64,000 bases of DNA from Bacillus sp. PK3_68 (GTDB lineage: Bacteria; Bacillota; Bacilli; Bacillales; Domibacillaceae): assembly GCF_003600835.1 (NCBI RefSeq), contig NZ_NQYC01000001.1, forward strand, positions 1,816,001-1,880,000, given 5' to 3'. Below are positions 43,883 to 53,656 of this stretch, one piece after another (the stretch's first letter is position 1; each line of letters opens with the position of its first letter). The notes beneath the pieces are model-generated. The model was not told the origin of the DNA, did not search any database, and was given only the letters and a program-made list of their open reading frames with translations. The translations under genes were made by a program, and so were the position numbers.

Positions 43883-44626
43883 CTATTCTTTTCCTCCAGG
43901 AAATTTCTGCTGCTTCAGCATGTCAGCAATGCCCTCATAATAAGGCTGGCGGTAAAAAGAGGCCACTGTTTTTGTCCACGTGCCCGCCCGCTGCGCTCCG
44001 CTTCTTTCAACTAAATAATTAGCGTAATCGTCATTATACTTTTCAAGCAACGGCTTTTGTTCTTGCTGATAAGTATTCTCGTGATAGACTGCTTCTTTCG
44101 GCAAGCGCGGCTTTTGTCCGGTGTCCTTTCCGGGATGACCAATACATAGACCGGTGATCGGGATCACATAAGGCGGAAGAGCGAGCTCTTTTACCACCTC
44201 TAAAGAATGGCGGCGGATGCCTCCGATCGGTACCGTACCAAGCCCAAAGGATTCAGCTGCAGCCACAGCCGTTCCAAGAGCAATCCCGACATCTGTCACT
44301 CCAACAATTAATGTATCAATATCTTCAATAGCCTCCATCGGCATACCTTCCATCTCGCTTGCCAAATGTGTCCGATAAAAATCTGCACAGAATATGAGGA
44401 AGACGGCTGCTTCCTCCACATGTTTCTGTCCGCCGCACAGCTCGGCAAATCGTTTCTTGCGCTCCGTGTCCTTGATCGCGATAATAGATAGCTGCTGTCC
44501 GTTAATCCAATTTGGAGCGGCCTGCACGGCCTGAATAATTTGATCTAATTGTTCCTCATCTACCGGTTTGTTTTCAAACGACCGGAACGAGCGATGGGAT
44601 AATAATGTTTGAATTACTTCATTCAC
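43883..44626 (-). CDS. nfrA: NfrA-like NADPH FMN oxidoreductase (nitroreductase)
   Basis: A 247-residue nitroreductase-fold flavoprotein. The N-terminal [16 protein letters not shown] is the FMN phosphate-binding motif, VPIGGIRR the mid-chain motif, and the Arg-rich C-terminal extension is typical of NfrA/oxygen-insensitive NADPH nitroreductases. Known relatives reduce FMN, nitroaromatics or peroxide. The ATG at 44644 lies before the GAGGAGG site, so GTG 44626 (or TTG 44629) is the real start. It is transcribed alone. Confidence 0.85.
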   Translation of the reverse strand: MNEVIQTLLSHRSFRSFENKPVDEEQLDQIIQAVQAAPNWINGQQLSIIAIKDTERKKRFAELCGGQKHVEEAAVFLIFCADFYRTHLASEMEGMPMEAIEDIDTLIVGVTDVGIALGTAVAAAESFGLGTVPIGGIRRHSLEVVKELALPPYVIPITGLCIGHPGKDTGQKPRLPKEAVYHENTYQQEQKPLLEKYNDDYANYLVERSGAQRAGTWTKTVASFYRQPYYEGIADMLKQQKFPGGKE

Positions 44627-44803
44627 CAATGGTTTCCTCCTCATAATTCTCTTTTACATTTCTTCTTTTTCATCGTAACGCAATGGTCTGAAGATTTCAA
44701 AAAACACACTCCACAGCAGAGAGATGCATCAGCTAGCATTCACTTTACCCACATTTAGCCGATAGAATAGCTGAGTGCACAATAGAAGGAGAGCAGCCAT
44801 AAA

Positions 44804-45585
44804 ATGACTATTTATGAACAAATGAAGATTGTCTTACAAGGTAAGTTAAATGAACTGATCACCTCTTCACATGTGAAATCTGCTTTAATGAGTCAATTTG
44901 GGACGAATCCGGACAGCGTGATCCTTTCTGATTACTGTTATAACCGCTTTAATAATGGAATCCCCTTTAATAAGCATTTATTTCTATACATAAATAGAAA
45001 TACGTATAAATACTTAGGAGAACAGTATCCGTATACTGGCCTTATTTTTCACAAACCTAAAGGATCTGATGAAGAAATAGTGATCGGAGAGTGGAGAAAC
45101 GGAGTAAGCAGCTTTTATGAAAAAAAGAGGACTTTCCCGTTGGTAACCGAAGTCAGATTCCCTCCATTGGCAAAGAGCAGATCAGCAAACTTTATGAAGA
45201 GTACAACCAAATGCTAAAGTATGAAATGAGCTTACTAAATTGTAAGCCGACAGAACTCCGGCATCTAATCGGAAGGATTGGCGAATTCCTTTGCGCGATC
45301 CACACAAATGGAAGTCTAGCCAGACAAACGAACCAGCACGGCTTTGATGTCATAAGTAAGGGAAGGAGAATCAGCGTTAAAACCACTGCCCAAACGAGCG
45401 GATTTATTACCGTTAACCAGAACACATTTGCAGAATTTGATGACTTCTTCGTTGTTCAATATATCCATGATGAATTTAAAGTTATCTATTACGGGCCGAA
45501 GGAAGGGATACTTGACGTAGCGAGAAGATATGAAAATAAATATGAAATCGACATAAAGAAATTAAAGACGGTATCTGTTCGTTAG
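44804..45585 (+). pseudogene. PD-(D/E)xK nuclease-like protein, frameshifted
   Basis: Two overlapping frames join into one protein of about 260 residues if one A is added to the seven-A run at 45120-45126; this gives SSFYEKKEDFPVGNRSQIPSIGKEQISKLYEEYNQ across the junction. The C-terminal half has LIGRIGEFLCAI, QHGFDVISKGRRISVKTTAQTSG and NTFAEFDDFFVVQY, with the Glu-Asp-x-x-Lys order of PD-(D/E)xK-like domains, similar to the DUF6998 type. The N-terminal half is unfamiliar. It has AAGGAG before the ATG and no neighbours in the same direction, so no restriction-modification partner is visible. Confidence 0.65.
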
Positions 45586-45703
45586 TGGCTATCCTGCTGT
45601 TTAGATAGAATCGACTAGCTTTTTATTCCATATAGGCCCTTTTTAACATACAACTAATCGATTCTTTTTCATAGCTTCATATTCCTTTTTCCACTTAACA
45701 AAA

Positions 45704-45750
45704 AACACCGGACAAAAGACGATTGCAGCTCGTCCGCTTTGCACGGTGTT
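45704..45750 (-). terminator. Terminator of the formate dehydrogenase operon
   Basis: AACACCG pairs with CGGTGTT around a long loop that can pair further (GGACGAG/CTCGTCC-like), followed by TTTTTTG in the minus direction. It lies after the small Cys-rich gene. Confidence 0.65.
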
Positions 45751-45772
45751 CCTTCAAGCATCAGATTATTTG

Positions 45773-45913
45773 TTATTCCTCATCGAAGGAGGGCAATTGA
45801 CGGTCCGTTCGGCATTTTTCACAAACGTGCAGTAACCCCGCCTGCAATTGCCATTCTCCATTTTGGCTCATTTCCATTTCTTCCTCGCTTCCGCACACTT
45901 CGCAAACTTTCAT
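45773..45913 (-). CDS. Small CxxC zinc-ribbon protein
   Basis: A 46-residue peptide with CEVCG near the N-terminus and CEKC near the C-terminus, spaced like a zinc ribbon, and a Glu-rich middle (SEEEMEMSQNGEWQ). AAGGAGG lies 7 nt before the ATG, which strongly supports translation. It is the last gene after the formate dehydrogenase operon, 47 nt from the small HMA-like gene. I cannot name a family. Confidence 0.75.
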   Translation of the reverse strand: MKVCEVCGSEEEMEMSQNGEWQLQAGLLHVCEKCRTDRQLPSFDEE

Positions 45914-45960
45914 CTCTATTCCTCCTTTTCTCAAGAGAAATGCTTTCTACCGTTACTTTT

Positions 45961-46182
45961 TTAATGATTTTGATCTTCTTCTATTTCAAACCCGCTATCC
46001 AGTAGAGCTTGTTGAAAGTCCGTATAAGAAGCCGCCTCTTCATTGTAGCTGAAGACGGCTTCTCCGCTGGCCGGGTTTACTTCTGTTCTTCGCACTCCCC
46101 ACACGGATTCCAATGCTTGTGAAGCTTTTTCTGCCTCCTGCTGGGTCAGCTTATTTTTCAACCTGATGACTCCCTTTGGCAC
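45961..46182 (-). CDS. Small HMA-like protein without metal ligands
   Basis: A 73-residue protein whose pattern (VIRLKNKLTQQEAEKASQALESVWGVRRTEVNPASGEAVFSY) matches the beta-alpha-beta layout of heavy-metal-associated domains, but the CxxC metal loop is absent. The start is GTG with AAGGAGGGG upstream. It lies 18 nt after the DUF1641 gene, so it belongs to the formate dehydrogenase operon. It may be an accessory or assembly protein; this is inferred from position alone. Confidence 0.65.
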   Translation of the reverse strand: MPKGVIRLKNKLTQQEAEKASQALESVWGVRRTEVNPASGEAVFSYNEEAASYTDFQQALLDSGFEIEEDQNH

Positions 46183-46200
46183 GGCAAACCCCTCCTTCTA

Positions 46201-46698
46201 TTAATGAGTCTCCCTTTTATCCTGCTGAAATGCCTGGCCCATTCCTTGTAGAAATTCCGTCATGACTGCCAACGAGGCCCGGGCTTCAGGAGTACGAATG
46301 CTCTTTCCTAGCTTCCAAATCCCTGGATCTTCTTTTCTTTCTACACTTTCTGAGACCCTTTGCATCCCTTGATTTACACCTTCTAGAATATTCGCCAACT
46401 GCTCTGGATTTACAGCTCCTAAAAATTTGGCCGTATTCATTCCATTTTTAATAATGTTGTACATCGCTGGCTGATTCATCTGCTGGATAGCAATGGCCCC
46501 CACATCCGTGCGCTGCTCAAGCAAGCCTTTAACGATGTTCAAAACTCCCATTTCATGAAGGTTCTTTAAAATTGCGATGGTGCTGACGATCGCTTCCCGA
46601 TTATCGGCTAGCTCTTTGATGATGGCTGTTACTGCCTCAGTTTGTTCTTCCTGCTGATTTGGAATGTTTCTGCTAATTTGCCTGACTGCCTTGGCCAT
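46201..46698 (-). CDS. DUF1641 protein, formate dehydrogenase accessory
   Basis: A 165-residue alpha-helical DUF1641 protein (YjgD/YrhD-like). Such genes follow formate dehydrogenase genes in B. subtilis (yjgC-yjgD, yrhE-yrhD). ATG 46698 is chosen because GGGGGG directly abuts the ATG at 46704. It overlaps the end of the dehydrogenase gene by 26 nt, which implies translational coupling. The function is not known; a role in enzyme maturation or electron transfer is likely from conservation of the pair. Confidence 0.85.
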   Translation of the reverse strand: MAKAVRQISRNIPNQQEEQTEAVTAIIKELADNREAIVSTIAILKNLHEMGVLNIVKGLLEQRTDVGAIAIQQMNQPAMYNIIKNGMNTAKFLGAVNPEQLANILEGVNQGMQRVSESVERKEDPGIWKLGKSIRTPEARASLAVMTEFLQGMGQAFQQDKRETH

Positions 46699-49653
46699 AC
46701 TCATCCCCCCTTATTTCAATAATTTCCTCAATCGGTATGAAATCCAGCCGTTTCCATTTTTCCTCTACTCTCACGCTGATCTGAGGAACACGGTTTCCAA
46801 ACCGGTGATTCACCGGTGGAAGTGGAGGTTCACCTTTTTCTTCAAGAACTTCCATCTTGACGCCCATTTCCTTATAGTTTGGCGTATGAGTAATCTTGTC
46901 ATGATAGCTGCTCGTTAAACGGTTTACCGCTTCGATTTCCTCAGTCGTGTTCATAGTTAAATACAGCTCGTTGCCTCTTACACGTTCCGTGACAATCGTT
47001 CTTACTTCCACATGGCCATAAGGAGAAGTCAACCGTACCAAAGATCCATCTTCAATGCTCCTTTGGCTAGCAAGCTCTGGCGATATTTCAAGCCACGGGT
47101 GTGGAACTTTATGAGTTAATCCTTCCGACCGGTAAGTCATGTTTCCTTCATGGAAATGCTCCAACAACCGGCCATTATTTAAATGCAAGTCATATTCTTC
47201 CCCTGCTTCATACGGCGGTGTGAAGTCAACTGGATAAAGCCTTGCCTTTCCGTCCGGAAACGCAAAACGGTCTTTGTATAGAAGGGGCGTATCTGTTCCA
47301 TCGGCAGCGACCGGCCATATGAGACTGTTCCACTCTTCCAGACGATCATAGCTGACCCCTGCAAAGACAGGTGCAAGCCGGGCTGCTTCATCCATGATCT
47401 CGCTCGGATGTTTATAATCCCAATTGGCACCCAGCCTGTTGGCCAACTCTTGAAAAATCCTCCAGTCTGGTTTAGAATCTCCAAGCGGTTCCATTACCTG
47501 ATAGAATCTTTGAATTCTCCGTTCTGTGTTCGTGAACGTCCCTTCCTTTTCAGGACTTGGAGCAGCTGGCAAGATCACATCTGCATACTGAGCCGTTCTG
47601 CTGAAGAAAATGTCCTGAACAACGAAGAAATCAAGCTTTTCAAAGTGCGCTTCTACATGGTTTGAATTTGAATCGACAAGCGCCATTTCTTCTCCGAAAA
47701 GGTACATCGCTTTAATTTGCCCCGTCTGAATACCTTCCACCATTTGGTGATTGTTGAATCCTGGTTCTGCCGGCAGAGTCACACCCCATTCTTTTTCATA
47801 GCGCTCTCTGGCTTCTTGATCTTGGACAGGTTCGTATCCAGGCAACCAAGCTGGCATTGTTCCAAAATCACAAGCTCCCTGTACGTTGTTATGCCCTCTC
47901 AGCGGATAAGCTCCTGTTCCGGGACGACCAAAATTCCCGGTAATCAATAATAAATTAGCAATAGCTGTACTGGCATCAGTCGCTCCCGTATGCTGGGTAA
48001 TTCCCATCGCCCACAGCGCACACACTGATTTAGCTTCATGAATCATTGTCGCTGTCTCAATCAGCTGTTCTTTCGTGAGCCCGGTTGCTTCCTCTGCATA
48101 ATCCAATGTGAATTTTTCTAAAGAAGTGATATATTCATCTAATCCATTCACTCGCTTGTTTAAAAACTCTTTATCCTCCCAACCTTGATCCAATATATAT
48201 TTGGTCACGGCAGAGATCCAAATCAGATCCGAGCTCGGCTTTGGATGCAGAAAAAGATTAGCTCGTTGTGCCAGCTCATTTTCTCTTAAATCAGCTACGA
48301 TCAGCTTTTGGCCATGTAATTTATGCGCCCTTTTTACCCTTGTCGCAAGCACTGGATGAGACTCGGCTGCATTTGCTCCGATCACGATGACTAATTCTGA
48401 TTGCTCAATGTCTCTCATCGTTCCTGAGTCCCCGCCGATGCCAACCGTCCGCATAAGCCCCGCAGTAGCTGGAGACTGACAATACCGTGAACAGTTATCT
48501 ACATTGTTGGTCCCCATCACAGCACGTGCCAGTTTCTGAAATAAGAAGTTTTCTTCATTCGTACATTTAGAGGAGGCAATATAGCCGATAGAGTGTGGAC
48601 CATGCTGTTCTTTAATAGCTGTGAGTTTGCTGGCAACAAGGTTTAGCGCTTCCTCCCATGTTGCTTCTACAAACTCATCTCCCTTGCGGATTAGAGGGGT
48701 CGTTAACCGCTTCTCGCTGTTCACGAAATCCCACCCCCATTTTCCTTTCACGCAGGTTGAAATGCCGTTGACAGGTGCCTCCTCTGTAGGTTCAATTTTC
48801 AAAATTTCACGGCCCTTTGTCCACATCTCAAAGCTGCAGCCAACACCACAATATGTACAAACCGTTTTCGTCCGCTTAATGCGTGATTTTCTCATGGCTG
48901 CCTCTACTTCTGAAATAGCAAAAATCTCTTTATAGCCAGGTTCTACTTCTTTCGTTAAGTCAATCATCGGCTCCAAAATTTTTGGAGGAATGGATGTTAA
49001 ATAGCCAGCTTCCCCGAGCATGGATTTCTCCATTAAGGCGTTGCATGGACAAACAGTAACACAATGTCCGCATGATACACATGAAGAATCATCAATCGGA
49101 ACATCGTTATCCCAGATGACCCGAGGGGCTTCCCTGCTCCAATCGATTGTTAACGTTTCGTTCACCTGCAAGTCTTGGCAAGCCTCCACGCATCTTCCAC
49201 ATAATATGCACTGATCAGGCTCATATCGGTAAAAAGGATGGGAATGATCAGGAGGATACGGCTTAGCTTTGAATTCATACTTTTGATGCTCAATCTCCAA
49301 ATACTCTGCCGTATTGTGAACGGTACAATTGCCGTTATTATTGTCACAAACCGTACAATAAAGCTCATGGTTTTTCAATATTCGTGACATCGCTTCGTAT
49401 TGGGCTTCCCGTACAGGTGATGACAGCGTGTCTACCTGCATACCTGCTTCCGCTTTTGTAGAGCAGGCTCGTACCATTTCTCCTCCTACATTGACGAAAC
49501 AGGTGTCACATGTTTGAATTGTTCCTAGATTTGGATGATAGCAGATACTAGGGATGAAAAATCCCCTGATTGAGCAGCCTGCAGGATAGTCTGTCCCGGC
49601 TTTGCCGTGAATTCCTTGTCATTTATCCGGATTGAGAATGCGGATTCTTCCAT
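46673..49653 (-). pseudogene. Formate dehydrogenase alpha subunit, N-terminal frameshift
   Basis: A large molybdo-enzyme of the FdhF/YjgC/YrhE type, about 993 residues once corrected. The order is: 2Fe-2S ferredoxin domain (CYHPNLGTIQTCDTC), two 4Fe-4S clusters (CILCGRCVEACQ, CVSCGHCVTVCPC), the catalytic 4Fe-4S motif CTYCGVGCSFEMW and molybdopterin domains. The active-site residue is Cys in SRYCQSPATAGL, not selenocysteine. ATG 49653 follows AAGGAGG but runs to a stop unless one base is added to the four-C run at 49563-49566 (plus strand), which restores SGGFFIPSICYH. Most of the enzyme reads intact from 49477. It oxidises formate to CO2. Confidence 0.88.
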
Positions 49654-49656
49654 TCT

Positions 49657-50484
49657 TTATTCCTCCTTGCTTTCAGTATTGCTGACTGGCGCAAGTTCCC
49701 GCCGGTAAGCAATCCAATAAAAAGCTGAAACAAATAGACTTCCTCCTATAGCATTCCCAATAAATACAAGAATAAAATTATAAAAATAATCTCCCCAATT
49801 AAAATAGCCTGCAAAGATAGCTGCAGGAATAACAAACATATTGGCGACCACGTGCTGAAACCCGATAGCAACGAATGCCATAATAGGGAACCAGATCGCT
49901 AATATTTTCCCACCGATATCCTCTGCTCCATAGGCCATCCAAACAGCCAATCCAACGAGCCAGTTACACCCGATAGCAGAAAATATCGCTGCCAACGGAT
50001 TAGCTTCCAGCTTAGCTTGTGCTGTTGCAACCGTTTTTTCGAGATAAGGGCCAGCTGCCGTCAGTTCGGCTATGTGGCCGAAAAAATAAGCGACGAAGAG
50101 TGCTCCAATAAAATTGCTAATGGTGATCCAAAACCAGTTTTTGGCAAGCTGAGCTACAGTAACCCGTTTAGCTAAGCAGGCCATCGAAACAGCCATCATG
50201 TTCCCCGTTAATAATTCTCCTCCCGCGATAATAATTAGCATTAATCCCACAGGAAATACAGCGGCGCCTAAAAAGGCTGAAAATGATCCCCACTCGTGAG
50301 GCAAACTGGCAACTACTCGTATATCTAAAAGATAGCCGAGTGAGATAAAGGCTCCTCCCAAAAAACCCAATAACAACATACTGTGAAGTGGCAAATGAAC
50401 TTTTCTCGCTCCAGTCTCTACTGCTAGTTGTGCAATTTGCTGTGGACTGTGATAAGCCAATTCTCTCTCCTCCTTTGCTGACAT
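49657..50484 (-). CDS. Formate/nitrite transporter (FNT) family channel
   Basis: A 275-residue membrane protein with six hydrophobic helices and FNT signatures (LLLGFLGGAFISLGYLL, GGELLTGNMMAVS, NWLVGLAVWMAYGA, FQHVVANMFVIP). FNT proteins are pentameric channels for formate, nitrite or related anions. ATG 50484 is chosen; the frame extends to 50523 without a ribosome site. The formate dehydrogenase start lies 3 nt beyond its stop, and that gene's AAGGAGG is inside the end of this one. The pair should import and oxidise formate. Confidence 0.88.
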   Translation of the reverse strand: MSAKEERELAYHSPQQIAQLAVETGARKVHLPLHSMLLLGFLGGAFISLGYLLDIRVVASLPHEWGSFSAFLGAAVFPVGLMLIIIAGGELLTGNMMAVSMACLAKRVTVAQLAKNWFWITISNFIGALFVAYFFGHIAELTAAGPYLEKTVATAQAKLEANPLAAIFSAIGCNWLVGLAVWMAYGAEDIGGKILAIWFPIMAFVAIGFQHVVANMFVIPAAIFAGYFNWGDYFYNFILVFIGNAIGGSLFVSAFYWIAYRRELAPVSNTESKEE

Positions 50485-50625
50485 TCTTTTATATACCTTC
50501 CCTAATAATGGAGATTTCAACAATAAATTTTCTTCTAATGGATTTGGTATATAAAGAAGAAAGGTAGGATACCTTTTTACATAAGAAATACTTTAAAGGA
50601 CTCTATGGTAAGGAGGTCATTAGAC

Positions 50626-50844
50626 ATGGAGAGAGATCCATTATTTGAGAGGGTCAAGGGGATGATTTTATCTTCATCCAAGAAGCCGAAATATATGGCT
50701 ATATCGACAGTAAAGGTTGCAGAAATATTAGGCGTAAAACCTGCTGATGTCGAACAGGGATTACAGAAACTGGTTCATGAAGGCAAACTAATCAGATCAA
50801 AGATAGAGGAAGCGCCGAATAGTGAAATTTATTCATTGCCTTAA
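50626..50844 (+). CDS. Small winged-helix-like protein
   Basis: A 72-residue soluble protein (MERDPLFERVKGMILSSSKKP, then VAEILGVKPADVEQGLQKLVHEGKLIRSKI). The helix pattern and the KLIRSKI beta-hairpin suggest a compact winged helix, as in small DNA-binding or protein-binding regulators. AAGGAGG precedes ATG 50626. It is divergent from the formate channel-dehydrogenase operon, sharing a 141-nt gap, so it may regulate that operon; this is inferred from position. Confidence 0.65.
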   Translation: MERDPLFERVKGMILSSSKKPKYMAISTVKVAEILGVKPADVEQGLQKLVHEGKLIRSKIEEAPNSEIYSLP

Positions 50845-50864
50845 ATCGTCAACATACGAAAGAA

Positions 50865-50894
50865 AGGCTGTCAGGAAAAAAGGCCGGACAGCCT
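50865..50894 (+). terminator. Weak intrinsic terminator
   Basis: AGGCTGTC pairs with GACAGCCT around a 14-nt loop, without a strong T tract. It lies 20 nt after the small winged-helix gene. Confidence 0.5.
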
Positions 50895-50960
50895 CTGTTG
50901 ACAGCTTATCCCCCTCCTTTCTATCAGGCTTCCTTATTAAAAGCCAGGAGGGTCAATGAT

Positions 50961-50994
50961 TGACAATAACTTTTTTCTTACTTTAAACTAGTAA
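50961..50994 (+). promoter_or_regulatory. azoR promoter with YodB-like operator
   Basis: TTGACA (50961-50966), 18 nt, TAAACT (50985-50990) form a sigma-A promoter. TACTTTAAACTAGTA (50980-50994) covers the -10 and fits the TACT-N7-AGTA operator described for B. subtilis YodB, the thiol-redox repressor of azoR1 and yodC. No YodB gene is in the window. Confidence 0.8.
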
Positions 50995-51060
50995 AGACAA
51001 TGACTACAATACCGCCTTATCTTATAAATATAATAAATTACATATTATGGAGGAATTTGC

Positions 51061-51687
51061 ATGTCTAAAGTTTTATTTATCAAAGCTAATCCACGACCAA
51101 TCGATCAGTCTGTAAGTGTAAAGTTATATTATGCGTTCCTTGAGAGCTACAAAGAAACTCATCCGCACGATGAAATCACTGAGCTTGATTTGTTTCAAGA
51201 AAACTTGCCGTACTATGGCACAGATATGATTAACGGCATGTTTAAATTAGCAAAAGGCTTAGAATTAACAACTGAGGAAGAAGCAGCTACCGTTACTGTC
51301 AATAAATACTTGAATCCATTTCTGGAAGCAGACAAAGTCGTCATCGCCTTCCCACTCTGGAACTTTACTGTGCCTGCAGCGCTACATACGTATTTAGATT
51401 ATTTGTCGCAAGCTGGCAAAACGTTCAAGTATACACCTGAAGGTCCAGTTGGTTTACTCACTGATAAAAAAGTGGCCCTTCTGCAAGCACGTGGTGGTGT
51501 TTACTCTGAAGGACCTGCACAAGCAACAGAAATGTCCATGAATTATGTAAGAACCATTCTTGGCTTCTGGGGAGTAAATGATATCACAACCGTTATTGTT
51601 GAAGGCCATAATCAATTCCCTGACAGAGCCGAAGAAATTATTGAAGAAGGCGTAAGGAAGGCCGCAACAGCGGCCAACACATTTTAA
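51061..51687 (+). CDS. azoR: FMN-dependent NADH-azoreductase
   Basis: A 208-residue flavodoxin-like quinone/azo reductase. The N-terminal SKVLFIKANPRPIDQSVS loop binds the FMN phosphate and FPLWNFTVPAALHTYLDYLS is the family's central motif. It reduces quinones by two electrons, avoiding semiquinones, and can cleave azo dyes. Monocistronic, with GGAGG before the ATG. The YodB-like operator over the promoter supports induction by quinones or diamide and makes AzoR1 the closest functional analogue. Confidence 0.92.
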   Translation: MSKVLFIKANPRPIDQSVSVKLYYAFLESYKETHPHDEITELDLFQENLPYYGTDMINGMFKLAKGLELTTEEEAATVTVNKYLNPFLEADKVVIAFPLWNFTVPAALHTYLDYLSQAGKTFKYTPEGPVGLLTDKKVALLQARGGVYSEGPAQATEMSMNYVRTILGFWGVNDITTVIVEGHNQFPDRAEEIIEEGVRKAATAANTF

Positions 51688-51698
51688 ATAAACATCAC

Positions 51699-51725
51699 AA
51701 GGGGCTTTCCTGTCGGAAGCCCCTT
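51699..51725. terminator. Convergent hairpin
   Basis: AAGGGGCTT pairs with AAGCCCCTT around a 9-nt loop, between the convergent azoR and spore hydrolase genes. No long T tract on either side. Confidence 0.65.
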
Positions 51726-51737
51726 ATCTGATCGTCT

Positions 51738-53024
51738 TTATGCTCTTTTTCTAATAGTAAAGTTATCCTCCAACAGCAGCCAATTTTGTGGAAAAGAGAG
51801 ACCAAGTTTCCAATACATAATCCCCCTTAAGCCAAATTGCTTGATCAGGTCAAATTTTGCCTGAATGCTGCGCGCATCTTCAAACCATACTTCATGCTGT
51901 ACTCCGGCATCATCGATGTACTGAAAGAAAGGCGCTTGCGCCTGGTAATCATATTGAATTTGAGCATTTTCCCTTAATGCGATGGCGATTGCCTGCTGGG
52001 GACTGACAGCTCTTGCTGGCGGACCTCCTGCTGGTGGATAAGGAGCTGCCCAATTATAGCCATACAAATTTTGCCCCAACAATATTTTATTCCTCGGAAT
52101 AACGCTCACGGCATAGCGCACAACATTTCTAACTGGCCCAATCGGGCTAACCGCTTGCGGTTCACTGTACGTGTATCCCCATTCATAAGTCATCAGAGCC
52201 ACAAAATCAACAATTTGCCCAATGGCTTCATAGTCATGAGCGCCGTAAATCCCAGTTGTCACATCGCTCGCTTTCGGTGCAACAGCGGCCGATATCATTA
52301 AACCGGCCGCGTGAAGCCTGTCTCTCGCTTTTCGCAAAAATGTATTATACAGTTCGCGATCTTCAGGCCTCATCAATTCAAAGTCAAAATGGATGTCTTC
52401 ATAACCAACATCATTAGCCACTTGGATAATATTTCCAAATAACTGATTTTGAGCGGCATCATTCGTAAATATAGCATGCGCGAGATCAGCACTAAACTGG
52501 AACTCTTCTATATTACTGATAACCATTGCATTGATCGTCCTTGCAGCGCGAGCAATGGCAGGGATGTTGTCAATTGTAGGGGCATTGAGCGATCCGTCGC
52601 GATTGACCTGATAGCTGAACATGGCGAGATATGTTAAAGAGCCAACTCGATTGCGCACTTCATTGATGATCGCTTCGCTCACCGATGCTTGTGGTTCAAC
52701 ATAAAGCAGCACATCAATTGTAGACTTCGGCCGGGGAGGGATATATAGACGTTGCCCTATCTGAAGAGGAGCGGACACGGATATATTATTAACACGCGCA
52801 AGCTCGCTAACAGTTGTGCCATACGTTCTTGCGATGACGGAGAGCGACTCTCCTTGCCTTACCCGATGGTATCGCCCTGTAACCGGAATAACCAATGCCT
52901 GCCCGACAACGAGACGTGAAGGATCAGGCAATTCATTTGCCTGAGCAATCGCTTGCACAGTAGTTCCGTAAATTTGAGCAATCCGGTATACACTTTGGCC
53001 CTGCTGGACAACATGGATCTGCAC
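51738..53024 (-). CDS. LysM-GH18 spore peptidoglycan hydrolase (YaaH/SleL-like)
   Basis: A 428-residue protein with two LysM domains (about residues 1-45 and 52-97; HVVQQGQSVYRIAQIYGT and HRVRQGESLSVIARTYGT) and a glycoside hydrolase family 18 barrel. The catalytic strand YEDIHFDFELM supplies the general acid Glu. It has the architecture of YaaH and SleL, cortical-fragment N-acetylglucosaminidases of spores, which lack a signal peptide and are taken into the coat. GTG 53024 is favoured by the AAAGGCGG spacing; GTG 53033 is possible. This supports a spore-forming host. Confidence 0.88.
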   Translation of the reverse strand: MQIHVVQQGQSVYRIAQIYGTTVQAIAQANELPDPSRLVVGQALVIPVTGRYHRVRQGESLSVIARTYGTTVSELARVNNISVSAPLQIGQRLYIPPRPKSTIDVLLYVEPQASVSEAIINEVRNRVGSLTYLAMFSYQVNRDGSLNAPTIDNIPAIARAARTINAMVISNIEEFQFSADLAHAIFTNDAAQNQLFGNIIQVANDVGYEDIHFDFELMRPEDRELYNTFLRKARDRLHAAGLMISAAVAPKASDVTTGIYGAHDYEAIGQIVDFVALMTYEWGYTYSEPQAVSPIGPVRNVVRYAVSVIPRNKILLGQNLYGYNWAAPYPPAGGPPARAVSPQQAIAIALRENAQIQYDYQAQAPFFQYIDDAGVQHEVWFEDARSIQAKFDLIKQFGLRGIMYWKLGLSFPQNWLLLEDNFTIRKRA

Positions 53025-53199
53025 AATAAACACCGCCTTTCTGAATAAAAGACTCCTTCACAATCCAATATATTTGCCGTTCAAGCCTATTATTCAGCAA
53101 AATCACTTCTTCTCTCTTAGTATACTGTGGTCCATTTAGGAAAAATAATGATAAATGCCTTATAATGATGGTGAAGAGTTTTCAGAGGAGGTTGTTAGA

Positions 53200-53652
53200 T
53201 TGGATTCATTTATGAAGCGAGCGTTAGAATTAGCTGTGGAAAATGTTCAAAGCGGTGGCCAGCCATTTGGAGCAGTACTCGTGAAAGACGGCAACATCAT
53301 CTCTGAGGGAGTCAATGAACTCCATAAAAAATATGATGTGAGCGGTCATGCGGAAATGCTGGCAATCCGGCGTGCACAAGAACAGCTACAGACAAATGAC
53401 TTATCGGGTTATACGATATACGCAAGTGGGGAGCCTTGTCCGATGTGCTTTGCAGCTATGTATTTTGCGGGCATTAAAGAAGTTTTTTATTGCGCGGCTG
53501 TTGAGGAAGCAGCAGCAGTCGGACTGACCACCTCTGGAAAGATTTATGACGATTTAAAAAAATCGAGAGAAGAACGAACCCTTTCGATGGTTCACATGCC
53601 CCTTAATGAGGGACAAGCCAATCCTATGGAACTGTGGGGAAAGCGTTCCTAA
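53200..53652 (+). CDS. guaD: Guanine deaminase
   Basis: A 150-residue protein of the cytidine deaminase-like fold. The zinc ligands are in HAEML and PCPMC, with QPFGAVLVKDGNII upstream. The C-terminal VEEAAAVGLTTSGKIYDDL and EERTLSMVHMPL match the domain-swapped B. subtilis-type guanine deaminase. It converts guanine to xanthine. TTG 53200 is chosen because AGAGGAGG lies 8 nt upstream; the in-frame ATG 53155 precedes that site. It may also accept other aminopurines. Confidence 0.85.
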   Translation: MDSFMKRALELAVENVQSGGQPFGAVLVKDGNIISEGVNELHKKYDVSGHAEMLAIRRAQEQLQTNDLSGYTIYASGEPCPMCFAAMYFAGIKEVFYCAAVEEAAAVGLTTSGKIYDDLKKSREERTLSMVHMPLNEGQANPMELWGKRS

Positions 53653-53656
53653 AGTA

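Noticed and set aside
48480-48520. Selenocysteine in the formate dehydrogenase
   Set aside because: The active-site codon reads Cys (SRYCQSP) and no in-frame TGA is present there.
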